This document shows positions 31,620-44,156 of a stretch of DNA of 64,000 nt, piece after piece (position 1 is the first letter of the stretch; each line of letters begins with the position of its first letter). The stretch spans positions 6,514,501 to 6,578,500 of the forward strand of contig NC_088295.1 of the NCBI RefSeq assembly GCF_032854445.1. Reading direction: 5' to 3'. Position numbers and translations under genes: made by a program. The notes beneath the pieces were generated by a model, which saw only the letters and a program-made list of their open reading frames with translations, ran no database searches and had not been told where the DNA came from. The stretch is from Liolophura sinensis (Eukaryota > Mollusca > Polyplacophora > Chitonida > Chitonidae).

Positions 31620-32675
31620 GACTACATCAGGAAAGCCTATTTACCGTGACATCGCTCACATACAGCGCACTACACGTAAGCACTGCTCACCGTGACATGC
31701 CCTACATGTAAACACTTTGCTCATTGTGACATGATTGTGTTTAGTTCAATACCTGAAATATGTTATTCACTGTGTAATCACACAAATATAACTGACTAAA
31801 TGTAAACACTTCGCTCCCTGTGACATCATTCAAGTCTTTCTAACTACATGTGAACGCTCAGATAACATAACTCACGATGAGCACACTAAATGTATACGTA
31901 AATAGTCCGATCATTTTGACATCACCCACGTATGGCGCACTGCATGTGAACACTCCACTCATCATAATTGTGCTCAAGAATGGTGCACTACGTGAACACA
32001 TAGTCACTCAGCTCACCATGATATTTCTCACGAATAACGCACAAGTAAACACTGTGTTCACCTTCTCCCTTGTATAATGTACTACATACACGTAAACACT
32101 GTGCTCACTGTGACATCTCTCACTTTTAGGACACTACACCTAAACATCTTGCTCACCGTTTTATCTCTCACGTATAGGGTACTACACGAAAACACCCTGA
32201 TCACCGTGACATCTCTCACATATAGGGCACTACACGAAAACACCCTGTTCATTTTGACATCTCTCACATAATAGCGCACTACACGTATACATCCTATTCA
32301 TTGTGACATTTCTCACATATAGGACACTACACGTAAACACCCGGCTCACCGTGACATCTCTCACATATAGGGCACTACACGTATACATCCTGTACATTGT
32401 GACATCTCTCACATATAGGACACTACACGTAAACACCCGCCTCACCGTGACATCTCTCACATATAGGGCACTACACGTAGACACCCTGTTCATTGTGACA
32501 ATTCTCACATATAGGACACTACACGTAAACGCCCGTCTCACCGTGACATCTCTCACATATAGGGCACTACACGTAGACACCCTGTTCATTGTGACATTTC
32601 TCACATATAGGGCATTACACGTAAACATCCTGCTCATCGTGACATCACCAACGTACTCCGATCTACATGTATACA
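31620..32675. repeat. Minisatellite, 48-bp unit
   Basis: About 20 copies with GTGACATCTCTCACATATAG and GGCACTACACGTAAACACC then CTGTTCATT. The left third (31620-32080) is diverged; 32200-32640 is well preserved. The array ends at a 16-bp palindrome TACATGTATACATGTA (32664-32679). Confidence 0.93.
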
Positions 32676-34019
32676 TGTAACTCACGCGTTTGACTGAAAG
32701 CAGAGGCAGCAGAAATATTTCTTTTCAAGAGAATTGTCTATTATTATAATGTAATGCATGCTATTATACATGTAAATGCGGGTGGTTTTTTCCCACAGGA
32801 TTTCTTACGTGTAAAATTTTAATAAATCTTCTTTCTTTTATGAAATATTTGTGACATAAACTGAGAGATAATCCTTTTTTTCTCTTGTCCGCCTAATGTT
32901 GTGCCTTTTGAACTATCCTGTATCTCTCCTACATTCCTATATATATTGCATTATATATGTATTGCTCTACCTGCCTAGGCCATAGGTAATGTATACGTCG
33001 TTTAAAAACAAACAATTTCCAGGTATCGGTTTTTGAGTGAGACGGGCCGCCGCTTTTTCTGTATGAGCATATTCATACGAGAAGAGATACCACTTAAGGC
33101 TTAAGCTGGCCAAATATGCTACGTTAGGCAATATGATAACGTGATATTTGAACAGGCAATATTAAAATAGATGATATTGCCAAGGGCGAGTCGATGAGAA
33201 CGGCTACATGTAGTTGAACCTCCGAACACATAGTGCAAGTACAATGTTTCTGTATGAATAACAGTTATATTCCAGTCGTTTCAAAGACTTACGCACACTA
33301 GAAAAATGTATTCCCATTATAAAGGAGCTAAGAACTCCACAATGAAAATTAATAGCACATTTTTATATGTCTGCCTTGTACACCATGGTATTTACGTTTG
33401 AGAGAGTGAGTGTGTGGTATTCATTGAAGTTATTATCTGCACCGTTGTAGCCTTACTGTGGCATACATTTTAATCGCAGTGCCTGCAATTGTTACGATTT
33501 AAATATAGCTAAGTGTACTGTTACGTTTGTCACTGTGGAGATCTTGGAACTATGGAGTTCAGTTATCAGTATTGTGGTGAGAATATTCTTTATCAGGACG
33601 GATTTTATGCAAGACACTTGTACGTTTCCTACACTATGCTTATAAACGTCCCTGGCAATTATCAGCACTCGTTTATATGATACAATGTTAAAATGCCTGG
33701 AAATGAAATGACATGATCTCCAGTTACATTACCGTCATTTTGTCTGTCAGGTAATTGAGTTGAGCCCGGAAGAACTGCAGCGATTACAGATTCATGGACA
33801 AGAGGGGGAAGCTGTCAATTATGTGAATTTGATTTAGCTTTTCATTCTGCTGCTTCATCGACAGAGATGGAAAGCAGAAATATCGCATGTGATAATCCTG
33901 GGTGTTTTCAAAGAAAATGTAGAGTGTGTTTATAAAGGGTTGGAAGACTTCCTAAAATTTTCTTCGATGAATTTCCTTATTTCTGGTCTCAAATATATGC
34001 TTTCAGAATTACCCTAGTG
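32676..34019. other. No feature seen
   Basis: AT-rich sequence with no long frame. It grades into the diverged left edge of the 45-bp array. Confidence 0.5.
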
Positions 34020-34735
34020 TGTTAACTGGTGGAATTACCGTGGAATGAAACTGTGTTTCTGCAATTACTTTGGAGCTTTGTTTTCGAAATCACACTTGAA
34101 CCATGTTGGTGTAATTATTGTGGAAATGTCTTGGTGGAAAACACATGAATATATGTTGGTAGACTTATCCTGGAAATCCTTTGATGACATAAACATTGAG
34201 CTGAGGTGATGGAATTACCGAGAAAATGTTCTGATGGAATTACCGTGGAACAGTTGGTGGAATTAACCTGGAACTGTCTTTAATGTAACTGGAAATTTCT
34301 TGTGAAATTATCCTAAAACTGTCTTAATGGAACTAGAGATTTCTTGGCGGAATTAACCCCGAACTGTCTTAATGGAATTGGAGATTTCTTGATGGAATTA
34401 ACATGGAACTGACTTAATGGAATTGGAGATTTCTTGGCGGAATTAACATGGAACTGTCTTTAATGCAACTCGAGACTTCTTGGTGGAATTAACTAGGAAT
34501 TGTCTTCAATGGAACTGGTGATTTCTTGGTGGAATTAAGCTGAAACTGCCTTAATGGAACTGGGAATTTCTTGGTGGAATTAACCTGAAACTGCCTTAAT
34601 GGAACTGGGAATTTCTTGGTGGAATTAACTTGGAACTACCTTAATGGAAATGAAGATTTCTTGGTGGAATTAACCAAGAACTGTGTAAATCGTGGAAACA
34701 ATCTGTAAATGTCTAGATCGAATTAAGCTGGAACT
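34020..34735. repeat. Minisatellite, ~45-bp unit
   Basis: Copies contain CTTAATGGAACTGGAGATTT and CTTGGTGGAATTAACCTGG. Identity is low before 34240 and good from 34300 to 34700. It runs straight into the 15-bp array to the right and looks like a higher-order form of it. Confidence 0.88.
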
Positions 34736-35005
34736 GTCTTGGTCCGACTACTCTGGAACTGCCTTGGTGGAACTGTCTTGGTGAAACTGTCTTGGTGGAA
34801 CTGCCTTGGTGGAACTGTCTTGGTGGATCTGCCTTGGTGGAACTGTCTTTGATGGAACTGCCTTGGTGAACTGTCTTGGTGAATCTGTCTTGGTGGAACT
34901 GTCTTTGATGGAACTGCCTTGGTGGAACTGTCTTTGATGGAACTGTCTTGGTGAACTGTCTTGGTGGATCTGCCTTGGTGGAACTGTCTTGATGGAACTG
35001 TCTTA
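34736..35005. repeat. Minisatellite, 15-bp unit
   Basis: About 18 copies of CTTGGTGGAACTGTC with variants (GCCTTGGTGG, CTTTGATGGAACTG, GATCTG). It gives open frames on the minus strand rich in Lys, Thr, Pro, Arg, Gln, Phe, His and Ser that are not genes. Confidence 0.92.
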
Positions 35006-35639
35006 GTACAATTTTCATTCCATAAGCGGGCATAAGGTATATGAGTGAAATGCAGGTGATGTTCAAAGAACATGATCTAGGATGATATAGGCGACCTGAT
35101 AGGAGTGCTGTCTACCGTTTATTCTCACCAATACCGAGGATTCCCTGTGCGGATCTAAAATTAAACCAATGCTTCATGGGTCCAAGCGATTGAAAAATGA
35201 GTATCTTACTGGCTTGGTTATGACTCGACCCCTAGTATGTATAGAAGTGTACTTTGTATCAAGCATCTGCTAAGTAAGACACCTCTGCATGTCTTGTCAA
35301 TAAATGCTGGCTATTACGTAGACTCCGACATGGACTGCCATATCCCATGTAATACTTGTATGAATCATTGATTGGTCGTCGTCAGTTTCAGACACATCGC
35401 TTAGATCAAATGGAACCAAAACTGGACTGTTGTATCCTCAAAAAATTGCCATTTCTTTATTTTATTCAATGCCAATAGCAACATTCTTTCCATTTGTATA
35501 TAATCAGAAGAGAACGCAGTACATCAGCTACGATTAGTTCAAGTCTAAATATAGAGTAACATAGCCACTTATTTGTCACGGTTAAATGTATCACATGGCG
35601 GAATAAGATTTGGTTGATTAAAGCAGGTATGGTTTAGGT

Positions 35640-36175
35640 AGAGGATGAAGCTTCTTGTCCTGCACCACCGGATTGACCTAGTGGTTAGCGTATCAGCGGG
35701 GCGCAATTACTCCCTATTGAGATCGCCGTGAGTTAAAGTCCAGCTCATACGAGCTTTCTCTTCGGTCGTGCGTGAGAAGGCCTTCCAGCAACCTGTGGAT
35801 GGTTGTGGGTTTTCCTCGGGCTTTGCCCGGTTTCTTCGCGCCATAAAGCTGCCAGCCGTCGTATATGTGAAATATTCTTGAGCACGGCGTGAAACATCAA
35901 TCAATAAATCAAACAGAGCACAGTGACTTCTATCTGATGTGGGAAATGGAGAAGTGTCCATGTGCTTCACCACCAGACAGATTAACGTTACTTGTGTATG
36001 ATTTTGGAAATCCTACACCACTAGACAGAGTAAAATTACTTCTGCGAGATTTGGGAAATGGACGAGTCTTTTTGTCCTGTACCACTAGACAGAGTACAAA
36101 TACTTCAGTTTCATTTTGAAAATGGACTTTCTGTCCTACACTACTGGTTTGAGTCTAGTGCTACCTAAATTTCCT
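35640..36175. repeat. Degenerate ~60-bp tandem repeat, split by a SINE
   Basis: Copies share CCTGCACCACCAGACAGA-like text, an ACTTCTG section and GGGAAATGGAGAAGTC. One copy is broken between TGCACCACC (35667) and AAACAGAGCAC (35911 onward) by a family A SINE. Three further copies follow to about 36175. Confidence 0.75.
35668..35911 (+). mobile_element. SINE family A, nearly full length
   Basis: Head TTGACCTAGTGGTTAGCG, box B-like GAGTTAAAGTCCAGC, middle GCAACCTGTGGATGGTTGTG, and 3' end GTGAAATATTCTTGAGCACG with a short AT-rich tail. It interrupts a degenerate ~60-bp tandem repeat. No clear target-site duplication remains. Confidence 0.9.
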
Positions 36176-36240
36176 AAACTACACCACGGCATTACTCTCC
36201 AATCAATATCGTCTTCATTCACATCTGTTACACGCGCCCC

Positions 36241-36279
36241 AGCATGCAATAAAATTTGGCATTTATTTTATTGCATGCT
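36241..36279. other. 15-bp perfect inverted repeat with AATAAA on both strands
   Basis: AGCATGCAATAAAAT at 36241-36255 and ATTTTATTGCATGCT at 36265-36279 form a perfect stem with a 9-base loop. Each arm carries the AATAAA hexamer in opposite orientation, so a bidirectional poly(A) role is conceivable but unsupported by nearby genes. Confidence 0.65.
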
Positions 36280-37104
36280 ATGTAGTCAAAGTTTTCTCAT
36301 AGCGCCTGTACTTTTTCTTCAAATCGTAATGAACCTATAAATTATTGGATGGAGAATGCGCACCTCAATTTTAATATCAAAGCACGTCACGTGCCCACGT
36401 CTTTTACTCTGTGATATATGGTACATCATAGAAAACGATGATTTTCTCAGTTAAGCGACATTCGCTTGTTAGGAAAAACTGTAAGCCGCACCGTCAAGCA
36501 TGACAGTGATAATTACAATCCCCATAGATCAATACACCAGATTTCTGTCTTAATTTATGTAGTGTGGAATAGCCGATAACACGTAGAGTGATACAGGTCA
36601 ATTACAGGCGAGTTTGATTGTGAGAGAAAAATCGTCAATGGCCGATGGGTAAAAACAGCACTAATGCAGCTGCAGCCGATGCTCTCATCTTAATTATGTC
36701 GGGAGAGACGGTGTCAGTGTTGTCAAGAAAACGAATAGGGTCTGGTACTTTCATAGTATTCGAATACAGAATTGTTTTTGTGACGTAAGTTAAGCCATTA
36801 AAAGTGGCAGGTCGTGGGCATTACGTGGTGTTTCCAATGTATTAAGAGATTGCTATGGTCCCATAGGGCTTATCCATCACGGCTACTCTGAGTGAAATGC
36901 CTGTCAGTGTAATACATCCGATGTTAGATTCCTTCATCTAAACATAAAACTTTTGTAAATTTCTGTTTTCTACTTTCTGTTTTGTTTTTGACATCTTTGG
37001 TTCGGTCGTTTTTGTCCGCCTATACATACTGGCAGACTTTATGTACACATTCACTTCAAAGACTTATATTATATGATTATCATATATTCCAGCACCCATT
37101 CAAG

Positions 37105-37427
37105 TGAGTGAGTGAGTGCTTGGGGTTTAACGTCGTACTCAACAATTTTTCAGTCATATGACGACGAAGGAATCATTAGGGTGCATGTACGTGTAATGTG
37201 CCTCCTTGTTGCAGGACGCATTTCCACCGCTCTTTTATTTAGTGCTGCTTCACTGAGACGACTTACCGAAGGCAAGTAAGCCGCCCCGCCCGAGCCATTA
37301 TACTGATACGGGTCAACCAGTCGTTGCACTATCCCCTTCATGCTGAACGCCAAGCGAGGAAGTTACAACTTCCTCTTTTAAAGTGTTAGGTGTGACTCGA
37401 TCAAGGATTGATCCCGCATCTACCGGT
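37105..37427 (-). mobile_element. SINE family B with perfect 13-bp target-site duplication
   Basis: The element reads on the minus strand and has its (CACT)n tail at the left, seen as GTGAGTGAGTGAGTGCTTGG. The 5' end is truncated at CTACCGGT, so the tRNA-like box A is missing. The direct repeat GCACCCATTCAAG flanks it at 37092-37104 and 37428-37440. Truncation plus a target duplication is typical of LINE-driven retroposition. Confidence 0.92.
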
Positions 37428-37787
37428 GCACCCATTCAAGGCAGTCATTTTATCTTCAAGCATACATATAAAAGTAGTTACCTTTTCTAGAATAAGGCGC
37501 GTAGATATAAGGTGGGTAACTTGTTCCAAGCCTTGTATGTAATTCCTAAGGGATATAAAATACAATTATATGGGTCCAAACTGATTACAATATGCGGTCA
37601 CGTCCAATCATTGAAATAACCTTACCTAGCCTACTAAGTCACATATCATGGGATTTCGTTAATTTAAGCTCCAAATCTTTCATTAAGTAATGGTCGTATG
37701 TTGTGTTAATACAATAGGTATGTTAGATAGTTACTTTAGCTAAAAAGTTGCATAAAATACGACTCCTCTCATCAATACCGTTCACGC

Positions 37788-37975
37788 AAATTCTGGCCCA
37801 GCTCATGTTGACTTCCTTTCCAGTCCTACTTCGGAAGGTTTGTCAGCAACCCGCGGATGGTAGAAAGCTTTCCTTAGGCTCTGCCCAGGTCCATCCACCA
37901 TACTACTACCCGCTGTCGTACAAGTGAAATATTCTTGAGTACGGCGTAAAACACCGATCAAACAGATAAATATAT
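37788..37975 (+). mobile_element. SINE family A, 5'-truncated
   Basis: It starts near box B (CTGGCCCAGCTCATG) and continues through CAGCAACCCGCGGATGG to GTGAAATATTCTTGAGTACG and GCGTAAAACACC, then an A-rich tail. The tRNA-like head is missing. Confidence 0.88.
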
Positions 37976-38144
37976 AATTAAATATTACTACGTCAACTAT
38001 ATCACCTCATTATGAAATGTAGGTCGTACACGACGTAAGTCTGATGACATGTGATTTAATTACGATGAGTGCAAGAAATAGGGTGATGTGTAACTAAGTT
38101 TGTAGTTCCATCTGGATCGTAGACGTTTGTCTGGTGGAGATTTT

Positions 38145-38279
38145 GCTGAAATATTGCCAAGTTGGCGTTTGGCCCAAATAATTCATTCCTTCACTCATTC
38201 GAACACTGTCGGCTGGGGCGAAACGATGTAGCTGAAATATTGCTGAGGTAGCGTTGAACCATAATCCTTCATTCATTCT
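38145..38279 (+). mobile_element. Two tandem 3' ends of a third SINE-like family (C)
   Basis: GCTGAAATATTGCCAAGTTG with GGCGTTTGGCCC (38145-38200) and GCTGAAATATTGCTGAGG with AGCGTTGAACCATAATC (38231-38279) are each followed by an ATTC-type tail. The core resembles the end of family A but the tail differs. The 5' parts are not recognisable. Confidence 0.6.
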
Positions 38280-39164
38280 TCCGTAGACGCTCGCACTGTT
38301 GTTATACAGTATATAGATGAATTTCACATCAGTGTACGATACAAATATCTACATTTCTGTTCATCAACTGACCAGAAACTGAAAATGTGTACAAAGTGGT
38401 TACCATCATCATTAAGAATTACCTTAACTGGTACTGCTGTAGTTGGTCATCACTGGGATTTCTAAAGCTGGATAATTATCAGTTATCGTGAATGGGTGGG
38501 AAGGTGTCGGGAAGCGGACGTGATAATCTCACCACAGACCGCATATCTACGGAATCACCCGGAAGGTTGGCAAAGAAATCTCATACACAGTAATACATCT
38601 CTATGCTAATCTCACAGCCCTACGTTACTGGTACACATATCCGGGATTGCTGAGATATGGCGCCGACTTTCGTTTGAGTACAAGGTTGATAGAACTGGGA
38701 TATTAACAAGAGAAGGGGTTATGGAAACAAGGTATCGCTTCAATCCTATCTGCACAATGTACCCACAAATTTTGATTACCGGAAATTAAAGGAACAAAAG
38801 CCGGGTGGATGCGAATCGAAACCATCGGTAGGAGTACAATCGATAGTGCCATAATGCTCTCTGCTGGCGACCTGTATGTCGGCTAAGGATCATGATCCAC
38901 ATCCCCTTCCCCTCCCAATCCCCTCCTCTTAACCCCTCACCCCACCCACTCCTCCTACTTATTTCAGGTATTGATCGGTTATCCCTTGCATGAGAAGTGG
39001 CTGAAGCCCAGATCTCGTCACCTGATAACCAGTTAACTATTGGTCATTAATTTTCTGCTAATCTCAGTTTTAGAGGTTACTGCTAATGAATCTCCTGTGT
39101 TCTTTCTTGAAGGACTTCTGACGTGGACAACTCATTGTTATAGTTAGGGTGTCTCTGTTGGCGA

Positions 39165-39418
39165 GTGACTGGTGTTTTATGCCGCACTCAAGAATATTTC
39201 ACTTATGCTGTGGCGGCCAGCATTATGGCAGGAGGAAAATGAGCAGAGCCCTGGGGGGAAACCCTCGACCATCCACAAGTTACTTAAAGACCTCCCGGCG
39301 TGCGGCCGGAGAAGAAGCCAGTATGAGGTAGACGTGAACTCAAACCCACCGCATTGCTGAGAACCTTCTGGATTATTGCGCCGTGCTAGCATGCTAACCA
39401 CGGAGGCCACGGAGGCCC
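39165..39418 (-). mobile_element. SINE family A, near full length
   Basis: On the minus strand it runs from GGCCTCCGTGGTTAGCATGC (head, near 39418) through the CTTCTCCGGCCGCACG middle to GTGAAATATTCTTGAGTGCG and GCATAAAACACCAGTC (near 39165). The middle is diverged. The A-rich tail is largely lost. Confidence 0.88.
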
Positions 39419-39559
39419 CACCATACCCGCAGTAGGCATCCCTAAAGAAGCCATCAACTTCTTCACGTGACACAAATCGTTCTAGGATTGACTTCTACAC
39501 TTTATCCATGTATTTAATTGGTGTTTAAATTGGTGTTCTGAAGATTTTTCTTGATACGA

Positions 39560-39839
39560 GTGAGTGAGTGAGTGCTTGGGGTTTAACGTCGTACTCAACA
39601 ATTTTTCAGTCATATGACGACGAAGGAATCATTAGGGTGCATGCACCGAAGGCAAGTAAGCCGCCCCGCCCGAGCCATTGTACTGATACTGGTCGTTGCA
39701 CTATCGCCTTCATGCTGAACGCCAAGCGAGGAAGTTACAACTTCCTCTTTTAAAGTGTTAGGTGTGACTCGATCAAGGGTTGATCCTGGATCTACCGGTC
39801 CCGAAGCGGACGCTCTACCAACTGTGCTATCCGGGCCGG
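39560..39839 (-). mobile_element. SINE family B with tRNA-like head, internally deleted
   Basis: The head on the minus strand includes GGATAGCACAGTTGGTAGAG, a good box A, followed by GATCCAGGATCAACCC. About 75 bp of the middle (between GGGTGCATGCA and CCGAAGGC on the plus strand) are missing relative to the copy at 37105. The flanks TTCTTGATACGA (39548-39559) and TTCTTGACACGA (39840-39851) are a 12-bp target duplication with one mismatch. Confidence 0.92.
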
Positions 39840-39949
39840 TTCTTGACACGAAGGCGGGCAGGTTTATGCATGGAGGAAAGAAGATGGCCTGGAACTCTAC
39901 TCTTTAGTGACAATGATTTTTACGCGACAGCTGCTGGTGATACCTAGCA

Positions 39950-40670
39950 TAATTATCACATCAAACGATCCCTGAATCAGTTAACACATTAAACGATCCC
40001 CGAATCCAGCTATCACATGAAACGATCCCAGACTTATGCATCACATCAAACGATCCCTGAATCAGTTAACACATTAAACGATCACCGAATCCAGCTATCA
40101 CATGAAACGATCCCAGACTCATGCATCACATCAAACGATTCCTGAATCAGGTATCACATCAAACAATCACTAAATCACTTATCACATCGAAGGATGCCTA
40201 AGTCAGGTATTATATGAAACGATCCCTGATTCAGCTCATTCCCGACTGCCATATCATATCAAATAATCCATGAATTACTTATCACACTAAACCATTCCCA
40301 GATCCAGCTATCGTATCAAACGGTCCCTGATCCCCTTTGTCACGTCAGATGATATCTGACTCAAGTATCACACGAAATGATTCTTTGTTCAGCTGTCGCG
40401 GTAAAACTGTCGTATGAAATGATACTTGACACAACTATTACACGTAATGATACTTGGCTCTGTTACCGTATGAAATGCTACTTTACTCACCTATTACACA
40501 TAATGATACTTGACTCCACTGGCGTATGAAATGATACTTTACTCACATAATGCATATAATGATACTTGACTCAGTTGTCGTATAGACTGATACTTGACTC
40601 AGTTGCCATATGTAATGATACTTGAATTAACTGTAGTATGAAATAATTCCTGCATCACCTACGTGTACCG
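39950..40670. repeat. Minisatellite, ~27-28-bp unit that drifts along the array
   Basis: The left part repeats TATCACATCAAACGATCCCT plus GAATCAGC. The right part (from about 40380) repeats GTATGAAATGATACTTGACT plus CAGTT. Intermediate units link them, so this is one array with two unit types. Confidence 0.88.
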
Positions 40671-43600
40671 CACGAAACGATACAAATTCTTGCAAATCAC
40701 TTGTCTAATGTATTAAGTCTAATGCCGTGGAGGCACTGGTGAGGGGGCTTTGGGTGCTCCGGAATGATTGCTCGATGGCGTCTTGTCAGTGGCATTGTAT
40801 CACCTGAATAATGCATCTGGCCCATATCCTGACTGTATGCTGACGATCGCAACTATCGCCCCAGCTAGCATCAGCTTAATAACAGATCCTCAGGAGTAAC
40901 GCCACAGGGCTTCACCGGAGCATGTGGACATGCACACCCATGTACACCTGAGGTACCGCGCATGGAGGGCTTGTTTCTCTTTTTGAAAATATTCTAAACA
41001 TGAAAAAGTTATGTTTGTCTATGTCTAAGTCATTATACAAAGATGCACAGTATATAAATCCATCAAACATCTGTCCAGGGAACAACAACAGTGGAAGAAA
41101 ACTTTCCCATTTTCATATCTATTATGTAATTGATTCTTTTACAAACATTACACTTCCTTCAAACACCAATATCTGGAAACTAAAGAAAAGGTTGGGTGTT
41201 TTGAATTATGTCAGTATGGGTGGTAGCTCCTGATCTTTGCTCTTCCAGCGTTAGTATTGGCCAAGAACCTGACAGGCGAAGCGGCGGACAAGGATGTCAT
41301 CAAAGCTCGCCTGTTTTCAGTAATGTATAAATGACATCAGAGTACCCCGACAGCTAATTACAAGACAGGATAGCATTTAAGTGTTTTTAGTATCTGGATG
41401 CCTTAAATGTACGACCACATGTAACAATGTCTGACCCGTGGTCCACAACAAGGTAAACCCGGGTTTAATTATAACAGGTTCAAGTTTCCAATTCGTTATT
41501 CCGTGTAATAAAGACAGTGAAATTTTTTTTATCACTCTTTTCTTGTTTTTGCGGGCAATGTGACACCATGTCCGTGAACGACCATTGTACATTGTACATT
41601 ATGCCCAAAGACTGCACTTTATTGCCGGTAGTTTGACAAAATTTCCTAAACTCCAAAGTATGATCATATAACATGCAGTAGATTAAAGTAGTCTGTATTC
41701 GTATGCCTTTATATATACGCCTGAATAGACCAAATATATTACCAGTAGGAATATTATATATTATATATATTATGTGGATTAGGTACACCTGTGCTAGACA
41801 TATGGTTTGTGTGTAGCGGACATTGACAGTGGTGGAACGATAAAGGAGTTTCTCTTTGATTAACAACTTCACAAGACATTGTTGTCGCGTTAATGAGTTT
41901 TCATTAGCCCTGACACTATCCCAAGTTCAGCTTGACCTACCAAGCCTCTCCAATCAGCTGAATACGTCCAGTGAGAAATCAAGCATGAGATCTACCGACA
42001 CGTAGGCCACACTGGCATTGAGGCATGATGGTCCTCTGCATTTGTATCACAACACATGGTGGAACTCGACTACGTTGTGCACGTCAGAGTCGTAATCGCA
42101 TTGGGCCTATACCAAGCTAATATTGACTGTGTAATGTTCAGAGGTACCTAATCGGTTTGAACTCCAAGACAGGGTCGTACAGATTTACGGGATATACGTG
42201 TTACCGATTCCGATATTCCTCCTTCTCATTATTGTCAAAGGTCACCTGATAACTAGTGGTTGGTTCGAGGAAGAACTCCTGGAGAGATACATGGCTCCCT
42301 ATTAACCGAGTTTGCTCACAGTTTCTGTCGACCAGGGAGAGTAGACTAGAGTCAATACGGTCTGTCTGGAGCCAAGCCGGATGTTCTAACCCGATGGTGG
42401 TCGAATAATGACAGACCACAAACCAGACCAATCTAAGTGGCCCTTTCAGTTGATTCGACCAAGGAGATGTGTCATTGTGAAAGAAGACTTGTACCACACT
42501 CAGAAGTTGTCTCCAGAGGCTAAGGCATTGTCCTTTAGTCGTAGAAGACTAATCAGATATTAAGCAGTCTGTCATTTTCGTTTTTCTGTCTGTTTGCGTC
42601 TGAGGCTATGTTGAGTTTACCAGGGTGGACTCACTAGACGCAAATGTTCAAATCTGGTGTGCTTTTAGTTCAGAGGTTGGGCTTAACCAAATAGGCCTAC
42701 ATGAAACCTAGTCTACTTTTACACTATATACCACAGTGCATTTTTTTATACACTCAAATCCACTGATTTTCTGCAGGCCACAGTTTTCAACAAACATACC
42801 TATCAGTTCAAAATAGCTACAAAGTGTAGTTATTGTGATTTGTCACTAATACACCCTTAGTGTAAAAGGCCAGTGGTAGTCTGCCGAGTTTAAATCCTTT
42901 CCTCCGCTCAGAGGAGAAAACCGACAATGCTCACCATTGCCTAACACAGCCACTTGATCTGCAAACATCTAAGATTCAAGCATAATAAGCGTGCTTCACA
43001 ATCATTTATCACAAGACATAATCGAAGCCAAAGTGTGTTCACGTGACAAAGATGGAGTCGAAAGTGCTTGAGTGGTGTGGGAGTGATTTGAAGCCTGTAT
43101 GGCAGGATGTAGCGCTGTGGTCTGGCGGGACTGACAGGATCGAGGTACCACGGCATCGATTCTAAGTCAGCCTCTACCTTGCTCAAACCAACAGCATTTC
43201 ATATTTTATACGCTCTGCAAGATTTATTGTCTTTTTCTTTTCATTTTCTTTCCGTGTCTCTTGCAAACATACATGGTTTGTTTATGAAATGGCTGTCTGG
43301 AATTTGGTAACGGTATCAGCTGCCCGTCCTTGGGCCTCCGTGGGAGAAGCGTGTCTTCTGGCGTTGGGCCACTCCCGCGTACAAACTGGCAATTAGCTGT
43401 ATTCTTCACGCCGCCCTATTCAACACGTGATGCCTATAGACGACGCCATGTCTCTATTCCCTCATTCAAGTCAGTGATATCAGGCAATCTGTGTAGTATC
43501 ATCAGGGGATGTAGGGTTACATCGATCGCGTTGGGAGACTCTCTCGTTATCAAGATAATAATAATTCCATTTTACACATATAAAGTCTTCACTGTGCAGT

Positions 43601-44156
43601 GGCTATACTCTCTACTCTTTCCTAGGTAATATAATACATACTCATTTTCAAATCAAGGTCCACCTGCTTCAACATCTGTTATGTTTACGTGGTAAGAATC
43701 ATTTCGTTTTGTCTCATCTCTAGGGCCGGAACTGTCAATAGCCAGATTTCCATTCTTCAATCGAAATACGCCAGATACAGACACACTGAGATATTAATTC
43801 TACGGGCTGACATCTTAGTATGTTTCTGACTGATAAGCAAATCGTTGCTGACTGATGTGGGGTTTGAATAACTGAACATCCTGAATATATTGACTCATGA
43901 CAGTTAACTGGTGGTAGTGTGCTTATGTCCAGAGGTAGCTTGCTTCTGTGTGTAACTAACCGACGTTAGGGTGATACTGATTGTTGTTACAATGTACTTA
44001 CGAATGTTAGTGTGCTGCTGACTGGCTGTTTCTTGCTTGCGAATGTGTTTTAGTTACAGATGACAGTTATTTACTTACAAATCGTAGTTTGTTATCAAGT
44101 AATTGTAATAAATTAATGACCAACTAAACATTTACTAAGTAATTGTATTCTGTTAA
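40671..44156. other. No gene seen
   Basis: Contains a 77-codon ATG frame at 41000-41233 (plus), a 130-codon frame at 41480-41872 (minus, starts GTG) and a 98-codon frame at 42201-42497 (minus, starts GTG). None has a recognisable domain. An AT palindrome-like run lies near 41750-41772. Confidence 0.5.

Noticed and set aside
31877-32685. Open frames of up to 151 codons on both strands
   Set aside because: Explained by the 48-bp tandem repeat, whose period is a multiple of three.
34713-35073. Lys/Thr/Pro/Gln/Phe/His-rich repeat protein on the minus strand
   Set aside because: Explained by the 15-bp array; two different frames are open at once and no start or promoter context supports coding.
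39149-39473. Overlapping open frames on both strands with partly protein-like sequence
   Set aside because: They lie inside family A SINE sequence, which is noncoding; similar frames recur in other copies (for example 47775-48039).
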